Source: Geodermatophilus pulveris
GTDB lineage: Bacteria; Actinomycetota; Actinomycetes; Mycobacteriales; Geodermatophilaceae
Direction of reading: 5' to 3'
Assembly: GCF_900188375.1 (NCBI RefSeq)
Contig: NZ_FZOO01000004.1
Location: 186,001-250,000, forward strand
Length of the DNA stretch: 64,000 nucleotides
Position numbers and translations under genes: made by a program. Position 1 is the first letter of the stretch. Each line of letters begins with the position of its first letter. Shown here piece after piece: positions 29,818-37,603 of this stretch. Under the pieces are notes generated by a model that was given only the letters and a program-made list of their open reading frames with translations, did not search any database and was not told the origin of the DNA.

Positions 29818-30474
29818 GTGCTGAGCCGCGAGGAGTACCTCGCCGCCTGGTCGACCTGGCACGGCGGCGCCGACCCGACCGGCAGCCGGCTGGTGCGCGG
29901 CTGGCTGTCCATGGTGTACGCCCTCGCCCGCCCCACCCGGGGGCTGCCGCCGGTCGCGGTGACCGCCGCCGGCCTGCTCGTCGCCGCGGCCGCCGTCGTC
30001 CCGGCCGCCGCCGGTGGCCTGTGGCTGGTGCCCGCCGGGCTGCTCGTCGGGCTGTCCGCGGTCCTCGACGGCCTCGACGGCGCCCTCGCCATCGCCACCG
30101 GCCGGGCCTCGCGGCGGGGCTTCGTCCTCGACTCGGCCGTCGACCGGCTCAGCGAAGCCGCCTTCGCCGCCGCGCTGTGGGTGGCCGGCGCCCCCGGCTG
30201 GCTGGCCGCGGCCTTCGGCGGGCTGTGCTGGCTGCCGGACTACCTGCGCGCCCGCGCCGGGCAGGCCGGGGTGGCCGAGACCGGCCAGATCTCGGTGTGG
30301 GAGCGCCCCACCAGGGTGGCGATGACCGGGTTGACACTCGGCGGGGCGGGCGTGGTGTCCGGCTTGGACCTCGCGGGGGCGGTCGTCACCACCGGGACGG
30401 CGGTCGGCTGCCTGCTCGGGGTGGTCGGCGTCGCCCAGCTCGGCGCGTCGCTGCGCCGGGCGCTGGCCGACTGA
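29818..30474 (+). CDS. CDP-alcohol phosphatidyltransferase family protein
   Basis: 218 residues with about six TM helices. The catalytic motif is DGLDGALAIATGRASRRG followed by DSAVDR near residues 82-107. The Asp residues of D-x2-DG...D-x3-D are kept, but the Arg of the usual DGxxAR is Ile. Such A-V/I-x2-TGR variants occur in an actinobacterial subfamily, so activity is likely but the lipid made is unclear. GTG 29818 was chosen from homology (REEYLAAWSTWHGG). Divergent from the lipase gene with a 57-base gap. Confidence 0.8.
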   Translation: MLSREEYLAAWSTWHGGADPTGSRLVRGWLSMVYALARPTRGLPPVAVTAAGLLVAAAAVVPAAAGGLWLVPAGLLVGLSAVLDGLDGALAIATGRASRRGFVLDSAVDRLSEAAFAAALWVAGAPGWLAAAFGGLCWLPDYLRARAGQAGVAETGQISVWERPTRVAMTGLTLGGAGVVSGLDLAGAVVTTGTAVGCLLGVVGVAQLGASLRRALAD

Positions 30475-30563
30475 GGCGGGGCGTGCCGGCTGCTCCTAAG
30501 GTGGGACCCTCGTCGTCCGGCGTCCACCGGGCGTCCCCGCGCACGTCATCCAGGGAGCGCCCC

Positions 30564-31538
30564 GTGCCCGTCGCCGTCACCGGCTCCATCGCCACCGACC
30601 ACCTGATGACCTTCCCGGGCAAGTTCACCGAGCAGTTCGTCGAGGGACAGATGGAGAACGTGTCCCTGTCCTTCCTCGTCGACGACCTGGTGCAGCACCG
30701 CGGGGGGGCCGGCGCCAACATGGCCTACGGGCTGGGCCTGCTCGGCCTGGCCCCGGTGCTCATCGGCGCCGTGGGGTCGGACTTCGCCGACTACGACTCC
30801 TGGCTCACCCGCCACGGCGTGGACACCGCGAGCGTGCACTGGTCGCAGCTCAAGCACACCGCCCGGTTCGTCTGCACCACCGACGCGGTGAACAACCAGA
30901 TCGCCTCCTTCTACTCGGGGGCGATGAGCGAGGCGGCGTCCATCGAGCTGACCCCCGTCGCCGAGCGGGTCGGCGGCCTGGACCTGGTCGTCGTCGGCCC
31001 CAACGACCCGCGGGCGATGGTGCGGCACACCCAGGAGTGCCGGACCCGCGGCTACGCCTTCGTCGCCGACCCCAGCCAGCAGCTGGCCTGGGCCGACGGC
31101 GGGATGATCCGCGAGCTGGTCGACGGCGCCGAGCTGCTGTTCACCAACGAGTACGAGGCCGCCCTGCTGCTGCAGAAGACCGGCTGGAGCGAGGCCGAGG
31201 TGCTCGACCGGGTCGGCACCTGGGTGACCACGCGCGCGGCCGACGGCGTGCTGGTCCGCCAGGCCGGCGCCGCGCCGATCGAGGTGATCGCCGTCCCGGA
31301 GACCAAGCCGGTCGAGCCCACCGGCGGGGGCGACGCCCTGCGCGCCGGGTTCATCGCCGGGCGGATGTGGGGCCTGGGCCTGGAGCGGGCCACCCAGCTG
31401 GGGTCCGCGGTGGCCACCGAGGCCGTCGAGGTCATCGGCACCCAGGAGTACGAGCTGCACCGCGAGCCCTTCCTCGCCCGCTTCGCCGACGCCTTCGGCA
31501 CGGACGCCGCCGGCGAGGTCGCCGCCCACCTGCCGTGA
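30564..31538 (+). CDS. adoK: Adenosine kinase (PfkB-family carbohydrate kinase)
   Basis: 324 residues, the length of M. tuberculosis AdoK (Rv2202c), with near-identical landmarks: VAVTGSIATDHLM, SLSFLVDDLVQHRGGAGANM, QIASFYSGAMSEA, FVADPSQQLA, LFTNEYEAALL and the anion-hole motif PTGGGDALRAGF, whose Asp is the catalytic base. It phosphorylates adenosine to AMP. GTG 30564 follows CAGGGAGC. It lies 89 bases after the phosphatidyltransferase gene and is convergent with the flavin reductase gene. A short CCCCC/GGGGG hairpin lies just beyond its stop. Confidence 0.9.
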   Translation: MPVAVTGSIATDHLMTFPGKFTEQFVEGQMENVSLSFLVDDLVQHRGGAGANMAYGLGLLGLAPVLIGAVGSDFADYDSWLTRHGVDTASVHWSQLKHTARFVCTTDAVNNQIASFYSGAMSEAASIELTPVAERVGGLDLVVVGPNDPRAMVRHTQECRTRGYAFVADPSQQLAWADGGMIRELVDGAELLFTNEYEAALLLQKTGWSEAEVLDRVGTWVTTRAADGVLVRQAGAAPIEVIAVPETKPVEPTGGGDALRAGFIAGRMWGLGLERATQLGSAVATEAVEVIGTQEYELHREPFLARFADAFGTDAAGEVAAHLP

Positions 31539-31547
31539 CATCGCGGT

Positions 31548-31568
31548 CCCCCCACCGTGCCGGGGGTG
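31548..31568. terminator. Short G/C hairpin between convergent adoK and flavin reductase genes
   Basis: ACCCCC-type and GGGGGT-type arms flank ACCGTGCC in the 30-base gap. It is a plausible bidirectional terminator, without U tract. Confidence 0.35.
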
Positions 31569-32219
31569 CTACTGCTGGCGCAGCTGCTCGCCGATGGAGG
31601 GGTCCTCGGCCCACTTCCGGTAGGGGATGCGCCGGATCTCCCGGATCTCGCCGAGCGCCGTCCACTCGTTGCCGCCCAGGCGCGCCAGCGGCCGCAGCCG
31701 CTCGATGCGCGGCCGGCCGTCCTCGACGGCGGCCTCGGACACGCTGACCAGCTCGACCCGGCCGAACACCACGGTGCTGTCGCCCAGCCGCACCGTCGAG
31801 TGCAGCGTGCACTCGATCGACACCGGTGACTCCGCGACCCGGGGGACGCCGACCCGCTCGGCCGGCTCCAGGACGACGCCGCACTCCTCGGCCTCGCTGA
31901 CGCCGTGCGGGAAGTCGGTGCCGGTGGCGTTGACCTGCTCGAAGAGCGACTCGGGGGTGAGGCTCACGGTGAACTCGCCGGTGGCCTCCACGTTGTCCAG
32001 GGTGTCCTTGCGGCCGACCGAGGTGAACTGCACGACCGGCGGCGACACGCAGGCCACGGTGTAGAAGGAGTGCGGCGCCAGGTTCACCACGCCCTGCGCG
32101 GAGCGGGTGGCCACCCAGGCGATCGGGCGGGGCACCACGACGGAGTTGAGCACCCGGTAGAAGGCGCCGCCGTCCATGGCCGCCGGGTCGAAGTGCACGC
32201 GCGCGCTGGGGCTGCTCAC
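31569..32219 (-). CDS. Flavin reductase family protein (FMN-binding split barrel)
   Basis: 216 residues of the flavin reductase-like FMN-binding fold: FYRVLNSVVVPRPIAWVATR, NLAPHSFYTVACVSPPVVQF, EFTVSLTPESLFEQVNAT, and a C-terminal extension of about 40 residues (YRKWAEDPSIGEQL). Family members supply reduced flavin or act on small molecules. GTG 32219 overlaps the glycosyltransferase stop (GTGA), making it the last gene of the second carotenoid operon. A role supplying reduced flavin to the carotenoid oxidoreductase is inference from that position. Confidence 0.85.
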   Translation of the reverse strand: MSSPSARVHFDPAAMDGGAFYRVLNSVVVPRPIAWVATRSAQGVVNLAPHSFYTVACVSPPVVQFTSVGRKDTLDNVEATGEFTVSLTPESLFEQVNATGTDFPHGVSEAEECGVVLEPAERVGVPRVAESPVSIECTLHSTVRLGDSTVVFGRVELVSVSEAAVEDGRPRIERLRPLARLGGNEWTALGEIREIRRIPYRKWAEDPSIGEQLRQQ

Positions 32220-33355
32220 CGGGCCATCGTCTCCCGGAACGCCGGCACCCCGCCGACCGGGCGGCCGCGCCAGGACAGCGTGCCCCGCCGCCGCCCGGCC
32301 ACCGACCCGGCCAGCAGGACGTCGAACAGCAGCACCGACAGCGGGTGCGCCAGCGAGTCCGGCCACACCCGGCTGCCGGTCGCCGCGGCCGACACCGCCC
32401 GCCCGGCGACCCCGGCCGCGTAGCCGGCCAGCCCCGCCCGGGACCCGCGCAGCGCGGCCACGGCCGGCAGCACCCAGACGGCGGTCAGCCCGGCGGCCAC
32501 CGCGACGCTCGCGGCCGGCGACCCGCCGACCGAGGCCCACAGCGACTTGGCGTAGCCGGCCCGCAGCGCCGGCCAGCCGTCGTACATCCGGCAGGCGGCC
32601 AGCCGCGACCCGTCCACCGGCACCGCCCGGCCGCCGGCGCGCTTCACCGCCCGCGCCAGCGCGACGTCCTCGATCACCTCGCCGCGCACCGCGGCGTGCC
32701 CGCCGGCCCGCGCGTACGCCGAGCGCCGCAGCACGAGGAACTGGCCGTTGGCCGCGGTCAGCGACGGCCGCGCCGACCGCTCGGCCAGCCGCACCGGCAG
32801 CGTGGTCACCCACAGCCACGGGCCCAGCGGCTGCACCAGCCGCTCGGCCGCGGTGGCGGTCACCGGCCGCGGCCAGGGGGAGACCAGGTCCAGGCCGTGC
32901 GCGTCCAGCACGGCGACCGCGCCGACGACCGCGTCGGGGAACAGCCGGACGTCGGCGTCCAGGAACACCAGCACCCCGTCCTCGCCCGGGTCGCCCGCCT
33001 CGGCGCCGGTCGCGCAGGCGTGCGGCTTGCCCAGCCACCCGGCGGGCGGCTCGGCGGCACGGACCAGCCGCACCCGCGGGTCGGCGACCGCGCGCACCAC
33101 GTCGGCCGTGCCGTCGGTCGAGCCGTCGTCCACCACGACGACCCGCAGGTCGGGCACGCCCTGCTGGGCCAGCACCGCGGCCAGGCAGCCGCCGGCCTGC
33201 GCCTCCTCGTCGCGCACCGGCAGCACGACGGTGACCGCCCGGCGCACCGGCGCCGGGCCCGCCGGGGGACGGCGCAGCAGCGCCACGTTCACCGCCGCGT
33301 GCAGCGCACCGGCCACCGCCACGCCGGACAGCCCGCGCAGCAGCCGCCCCCTCAC
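32216..33355 (-). CDS. Family 2 glycosyltransferase, CrtQ-like
   Basis: 379 residues. The GT-A domain begins with VTVVLPVRDEEAQAGGCL, then VVVVDDGSTDGT (nucleotide-sugar site), LVFLDADVRL (DXD), GQFLVLRRSAYARAGGHAAV and EDVALARAVKRAGG. A C-terminal membrane region (about 280-350) follows. One N-terminal hydrophobic helix is present. It is similar in layout to glycosyltransferases that decorate carotenoid acids. GTG 33355 overlaps the CruF-like gene's stop. It probably adds sugar to the hydroxyl or acid group made by its operon partners (inference). Confidence 0.8.
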   Translation of the reverse strand: MRGRLLRGLSGVAVAGALHAAVNVALLRRPPAGPAPVRRAVTVVLPVRDEEAQAGGCLAAVLAQQGVPDLRVVVVDDGSTDGTADVVRAVADPRVRLVRAAEPPAGWLGKPHACATGAEAGDPGEDGVLVFLDADVRLFPDAVVGAVAVLDAHGLDLVSPWPRPVTATAAERLVQPLGPWLWVTTLPVRLAERSARPSLTAANGQFLVLRRSAYARAGGHAAVRGEVIEDVALARAVKRAGGRAVPVDGSRLAACRMYDGWPALRAGYAKSLWASVGGSPAASVAVAAGLTAVWVLPAVAALRGSRAGLAGYAAGVAGRAVSAAATGSRVWPDSLAHPLSVLLFDVLLAGSVAGRRRGTLSWRGRPVGGVPAFRETMAR

Positions 33356-34149
33356 GACCTGCGGGCCTGCACGGCCAGGGCGGCCAGCACCGGGACGGCG
33401 AGCAGCACGCCCCACGCCGCCGACCCGGGCAGCCCCAGCCACGCGGCGTGGGCGAGCGCGCCGCCGAGGGTCATCCAGCCGAGGACCAGCAGCGGGGCGC
33501 CGTCGCCGGTGCGCGGGACCGCCCCGGCGGCGAGCAGGTCCAGCAGCGTCATGAGCACGGCGCCGGCCAGCAGCCAGCCGGCCAGGTTGGTCAGCGGCAC
33601 CGTGTCGATGCCCGGCAGCGACGGCTGCGGGTGCGCCCACGTCCAGTAGCCGGCCTGCACCATCTGCGGGTCGAGGACGACGTCCCACCCGGCGAACACC
33701 GCGGCGGCCACCGCGACCCGGGCCGGCCGCTGCCGGGCGGGCCGGGCGCCGGCGGTGAGCCGGCGGGCCAGCAGCCAGCTGGGCCAGGCCATCATCAGCC
33801 AGGCCAGCGGCACGAGGAACGGGACGCCGAGCAGCGTGGGCCCGAGGTCGTCGCTGTAGGAGTACTGCCCGTAGGGGAAGCCGGTGGCCAGCCCGACGGA
33901 CTCGAAGACCACCGCGGTGGCCGCGGTGGCCAGCAGCACGCCGGCCCCGGCGCGGGCTCCCCGGCTGACCGCGGCGTGCGCCACCGACACCGCCGAGCCG
34001 AGCAGCACGATGGCCCAGCTGACCGCGTCGCGGGCCGGGCCGGGGTCCAGCAGCGGGTAGGCGATCGCGGTGAGCACGAGCAGCACCGCCGGCACCCACG
34101 GCGCGGCGGCCGGCCGGCGGACCGCCCGCGCCTCGAGCAGACCGCTCAC
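33352..34149 (-). CDS. CruF-like carotenoid biosynthesis membrane protein
   Basis: 265 residues, about seven TM helices, family of carotenoid 1',2'-hydratase/DUF422. Landmarks are VVFESVGLATGFPYGQYSYS, LGVPFLVPLAWLMMAWPSW, the conserved WDVVLDPQMVQAGYWTW, and IDTVPLTNLAGWLL. Members hydrate the psi end of acyclic or monocyclic carotenoids. GTG 34149 overlaps the upstream stop by four bases. Between the CrtO-like and glycosyltransferase genes, it fits hydroxylation before glycosylation. Confidence 0.85.
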   Translation of the reverse strand: MSGLLEARAVRRPAAAPWVPAVLLVLTAIAYPLLDPGPARDAVSWAIVLLGSAVSVAHAAVSRGARAGAGVLLATAATAVVFESVGLATGFPYGQYSYSDDLGPTLLGVPFLVPLAWLMMAWPSWLLARRLTAGARPARQRPARVAVAAAVFAGWDVVLDPQMVQAGYWTWAHPQPSLPGIDTVPLTNLAGWLLAGAVLMTLLDLLAAGAVPRTGDGAPLLVLGWMTLGGALAHAAWLGLPGSAAWGVLLAVPVLAALAVQARRS

Positions 34150-35783
34150 CGGCGCACCCGGGCCAGCCCGCGGGCCAGCGTCTCCCGGGCACGGGCGGGC
34201 AGCCCCCGGTCGGCGAGCACGGTGCGCGCCGCCGTCCGCCCGGAGTTGCCCGACACCCCGCCGCCGGGGTGGGTGGAGGCGCCGGCCAGGTACAGCCCGG
34301 CCAGGCCGGGCACCCGCATGCCGGACAGCGCCGGCGTCGGCCGGAAGCCGAACATGCTGGCCAGGCCCATCTCCACGTGCATGACGTTGCCCCGCAGCAG
34401 GGCCAGCTCCCGCTCCAGCAGCAGTGGGGTCTGCACGTACGTGCGCAGCACCGAGGCGGCGAACCCGGGCGCGAACCGGTCGACGGCGGCGACCAGCCGG
34501 TCGGCCTCGCGCTGGGCGAGCGCGTCCCAGTCCCCGCCGTCGGCCAGCGCGTACGGGTACCACTGACCCCAGACGGTCACCACGTGCTGCCCGGGCGGGG
34601 CGAGCGTGTCGTCGGTGGCGGAGAAGCACATCGCCAGCGGCACCGGCTCGCGCGGCAGCCGCCCGCCCAGCCAGTCGCCGTGCGCGGCGGCCAGCACCGC
34701 CCGGTCGGTGCACAGCAGCTGCAGGCCGCCGAGTGCCAGCGCGGGGTCCACGCCGGGGTAGGCCGGCGGGGCGTCGGTGAGGGCGCGGACGACGAGGCCG
34801 AAGCCGTTGCCCACCGGGGGCGCGGCGTCGGCCAGCGCCGGCGGCGCGTGCTCCCCGGCGAGGTCGCGGGTGGCCAGCACGTGGCAGGCGGCGACGACCA
34901 CGGGGGCCTCGACCCGCCGTCCGGACACCGCCTGCACGCCGGTCACCCGGCCGCCGTCGACCAGCAGCCGGGCCGCGCCGTCCCCCAGGGTGACCCGGCC
35001 GCCGTCGGCCTCCAGCCGGCGGCGCAGCGCCTCGGTGAGCCCGCCGGAGCCGCCCACCGGGTGGCCCGGGGGGGTCTCGTGCAGCAGGGTGACCCAGGCG
35101 ACCATCGCCGCGGTGCCGGGCTCGGACATCGGCGGGCCGGACTGCGCGCCGAACCAGGCCAGCGCCGCCTTGAGCCGCTCGCTGGTGAACCAGCGGTCCA
35201 GCAGCGCGTCGCCGGAGCCGAGGAAGTCGACGGCGATGTCGCCGCCGGGGGTGCGCGGCCGGCCGTCGACCGGCGCGCCGATCGGCCAGAAGGAGCGGGC
35301 CAGCCCGCCCACCGTGGGACGGCGGCCGAAGGAGTCGACGACCGCCCGGCTGCGCGGGCCCCACACCGCGACGAACTCCCGGTAGGCCGCGGCGTCGGCC
35401 TGCCCGCAGGCGGCCGCGATCGAGGCGCAGGTGGCGTCCAGGTCGACGGAGAAGACCAGCGGCCGCCCGTCCGGGCCGGCGTCGCCGGGGGAGGGGGCGG
35501 GCGCGAAGCCCCACGGGTCGCAGTCGACGTAGCGCAGGCCGTGGGCGGCGAGGTCGAGCTCCTCGACGATGCCGCTCGACCGGACGATGACGTGCGCGCT
35601 GGACCCCCGGTCGACGCGGACGCCGGGCCAGCGCTCCACGGTGGAGACCGCGCCGCCGAGCACCTCGTCGCGTTCCACGACCTCCACCCGCAGCCCGGCG
35701 CGGGCCAGGTAGCAGGCGGCGACCAGCCCGTTGTGCCCGGCGCCGACGACGACGGCGTCGGCGGTGGCGTCCGGCGCCGTCAC
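34146..35783 (-). CDS. CrtO/CrtI-like carotenoid oxidoreductase
   Basis: 545 residues. The N-terminal FAD motif AVVVGAGHNGLVAACYLARA is followed by ERDEVLGGAVSTVE. The middle is long, and the C-terminal FAD closure is LYLAGASTHPGGGVSGNSGR. The GHNGL loop and THPGGGVSG ending are typical of the CrtO-type ketolase and related flavoproteins rather than CrtI desaturases. A 4-ketolase or terminal oxidase acting on the crtE-I-B product is likely, but desaturation is not excluded. GTG 35783 overlaps the GNAT stop. It is the first carotenoid gene of the operon. Confidence 0.82.
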   Translation of the reverse strand: MTAPDATADAVVVGAGHNGLVAACYLARAGLRVEVVERDEVLGGAVSTVERWPGVRVDRGSSAHVIVRSSGIVEELDLAAHGLRYVDCDPWGFAPAPSPGDAGPDGRPLVFSVDLDATCASIAAACGQADAAAYREFVAVWGPRSRAVVDSFGRRPTVGGLARSFWPIGAPVDGRPRTPGGDIAVDFLGSGDALLDRWFTSERLKAALAWFGAQSGPPMSEPGTAAMVAWVTLLHETPPGHPVGGSGGLTEALRRRLEADGGRVTLGDGAARLLVDGGRVTGVQAVSGRRVEAPVVVAACHVLATRDLAGEHAPPALADAAPPVGNGFGLVVRALTDAPPAYPGVDPALALGGLQLLCTDRAVLAAAHGDWLGGRLPREPVPLAMCFSATDDTLAPPGQHVVTVWGQWYPYALADGGDWDALAQREADRLVAAVDRFAPGFAASVLRTYVQTPLLLERELALLRGNVMHVEMGLASMFGFRPTPALSGMRVPGLAGLYLAGASTHPGGGVSGNSGRTAARTVLADRGLPARARETLARGLARVRR

Positions 35784-36361
35784 CGGGGGGACGGCGCCGG
35801 CGTCGGCAGCGGCAGGCGGGCGCCGAGGATGGCGAACGGGCGCGAGTCGCCGGGGAAGCGGTGGTTGCGGGCGAGGTCGACGAAGCCGTCGGCGTGGTAG
35901 AGCCGGAAGGCCTTGGTGTCGTTGTCCGGGGTGGACAGCAGCGCCGTCGGGTGCGGCAGGTCGGCCACCAGGGCGTGCAGCAGCCGGCGGCCCAGCCCCC
36001 GGCTCTGGTGGTCGGGGTGCACGTGCAGCTCGCACACCTCGAAGGCGCCGGGCAGCCAGCGCTTGGCCGTCCGCCGGTCCAGGGCCGCGCGCACCTGGTC
36101 GTGCCACCACTGGCCGGGGGCGATCACGTAGCCGTAGCCGAACCCGACGAGGACCTCGCCGTCGCGGGTCTGCGTGAAGGCGCCGACCGCGCGGAAGCCG
36201 GGGCGCTCGGTGTGCTGGACGGCGTAGCCGTAGCGGCCGGCGACCACCGAGGGGCTGTAGCCCATCGCCTCGCCGTAGATGGCCAGCGCCTCGTGCATGT
36301 GGTCGCGCAGCCACCCGGCGGGCAGCTCGGCGATCCGCGCGGCCGGCGTCGTCCCCGTCAT
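35780..36361 (-). CDS. GNAT family N-acetyltransferase
   Basis: 193 residues with a GNAT acetyl-CoA motif VHPDHQSRGLGRRLLHALV near residue 118 and the preceding beta-strand FEVCELHV. The N-terminus (LRDHMHEALAIYGEAMGYSP) and aromatic FGYGYVIAPGQWWHD are characteristic of one actinobacterial subgroup. ATG 36361 overlaps the deacylase stop. Acceptor unknown. Its place in the carotenoid operon may be incidental co-transcription. Confidence 0.85.
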   Translation of the reverse strand: MTGTTPAARIAELPAGWLRDHMHEALAIYGEAMGYSPSVVAGRYGYAVQHTERPGFRAVGAFTQTRDGEVLVGFGYGYVIAPGQWWHDQVRAALDRRTAKRWLPGAFEVCELHVHPDHQSRGLGRRLLHALVADLPHPTALLSTPDNDTKAFRLYHADGFVDLARNHRFPGDSRPFAILGARLPLPTPAPSPR

Positions 36362-36888
36362 CGGGCCTCCAGCGTCTCGGACCGGACCACAGCCTGGTCC
36401 GACTCGGCGCCGTCCCCGACCTCGGCCGCGGTGCCGGCGGTCAGCCGCAGCAGCTCGTCGTACGTGGTGGGGAACACCGCGTGCGGGTGGCCGGCGGCGG
36501 CCCACACCCGGTCGTACCGGGCCAGCTCGACGTCGACCAGCGTGCCGATCGGCGCGGGGTGCCCCACGGGAGCCACCCCGCCGATCGGCTGGCCGGTGTG
36601 CCGGCGCACGAAGTCGGCGGACGCCCGGCGCACCTCGCGGACGCCGAGCAGCGCGGTGACCCGGCCGACGTCGACCCGGTGGGCGCCGCTGGTGAGGACC
36701 AGCAGCGGCGCGCCGTCGACGTCGAACACCAGGCTGTTGGCGATGGCCCCGCGCGGCACGCCGAGCCCCTGGGCCGCCTCGGCGGCGGTGCGGGCGCTGC
36801 CGGGGAGCTCGCGCACCCGCCCCGCGGCGCCGGCCTCGGCCAGGAGCGCGGAGATGGCGGCGACCCGGGGGTGCTGCGGGGCGTCCAC
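36358..36888 (-). CDS. YbaK/EbsC-family aminoacyl-tRNA deacylase
   Basis: 176 residues: ELPGSARTAAEAAQGLGV, ANSLVFDVDGAPLLVLTSGA, the catalytic-lysine position replaced in this subgroup, and GGVAPVGHPAPI. Family members hydrolyse mischarged tRNAs in trans (Cys-tRNAPro or Ala-tRNAPro). Start 36888 is GTG. It is the first gene of a six-gene unit with four-base overlaps throughout, so translation of the carotenoid genes downstream is coupled to it. Confidence 0.83.
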   Translation of the reverse strand: MDAPQHPRVAAISALLAEAGAAGRVRELPGSARTAAEAAQGLGVPRGAIANSLVFDVDGAPLLVLTSGAHRVDVGRVTALLGVREVRRASADFVRRHTGQPIGGVAPVGHPAPIGTLVDVELARYDRVWAAAGHPHAVFPTTYDELLRLTAGTAAEVGDGAESDQAVVRSETLEAR

Positions 36889-37011
36889 GACGGCATCCTC
36901 CCACTCCGTGCGGCACTCGGCCGCCCCCGCCCGGGCGGCACCCCCTGGTACCGCGGCGGCGGGGCGGGGACCCTACGGCGGGCGGGCGGTACACCGGCGG
37001 GCGGAGGTGCG

Positions 37012-37200
37012 GTGCAGCTGCGTGAGCCGGAGTACCTGGTCGCGCTCGCCGACGAGGGCTCTTCCACCCGGGCCGCGGCCCGCTGCTGGGTGTCCCAGCA
37101 GGCGCTGTCCCGGTCGGTCGCCGCGCTGGAGCGCCGGCTCGGCGCCCTGCTGGTCGTGCGGCGGGCCCGCGGCTGCTCGATGACCCCGGCCGGGAGCCGG
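37012..37200 (+). pseudogene. LysR-type regulator, N-terminal fragment
   Basis: The frame from GTG 37012 encodes about 63 residues of a LysR winged helix: LREPEYLVALADEGSSTRAA, QQALSRSVAALERRLGALLV and SMTPAG. Homology then stops and the frame runs on through unrelated text. The co-inducer domain (about 220 residues) is absent. Directly after it lies an epoxide hydrolase C-terminal fragment, so a deletion has removed the 3' part of this gene. No promoter target remains recognisable. Confidence 0.8.
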
Positions 37201-37564
37201 CATGGCCGCCTGGGTGCTGGAGAAGTCCCACCGCTGGACCGACGGCGACCTGGAGCAGGTCTACGCGCTCGACGACCTGCTGACCGACCTCACCGTCCAC
37301 TGGGTGACCGGCACGATCGGCTCGTCCATCCGGCTGTACGCCGAGACCGCGCGCAGCACGAGCGCCGCCCGGGCCGACATGTTCCCCACCCCGCGGGAGT
37401 GGGTCGAGCGCTCGTACGCGGTGACCTCCTGGACCGAGCTGCCCGGCGGCGGGCACTTCCTGGAGTGGGAGGTGCCCGAGCTGGTCGTGGCGGACGTGCG
37501 CACCTTCTTCCGCGGCCTGCGGGAGGCGGCGCGACCGGCGGGGGAGGCCCTCGCGAGCCGCTGA
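37196..37564 (+). pseudogene. Epoxide hydrolase, C-terminal fragment
   Basis: The frame through ATG 37202 reads MAAWVLEKSHRW, DDLLTDLTVHWVTGTIGSSI, PTPREWVERSYAVTSWTELP and GGHFLEWEVPELVVADVRTF. This is the last 120 or so residues of the epoxide-hydrolase branch of alpha/beta hydrolases, with the catalytic His (GGHF) present. The nucleophile half is missing. A start at 37202 has no good ribosome-binding site. Best read as a remnant joined to the LysR fragment by deletion. Confidence 0.8.
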
Positions 37565-37603
37565 CCCGCGGGAACTGTCAGTGTCCGTCGCTGCGGTGCG
37601 GGC

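Noticed and set aside
37190-37205. Insertion-sequence or attachment site at the LysR/epoxide hydrolase junction
   Set aside because: No terminal inverted repeats, target duplication, transposase or integrase remnant is visible; simple deletion is enough.
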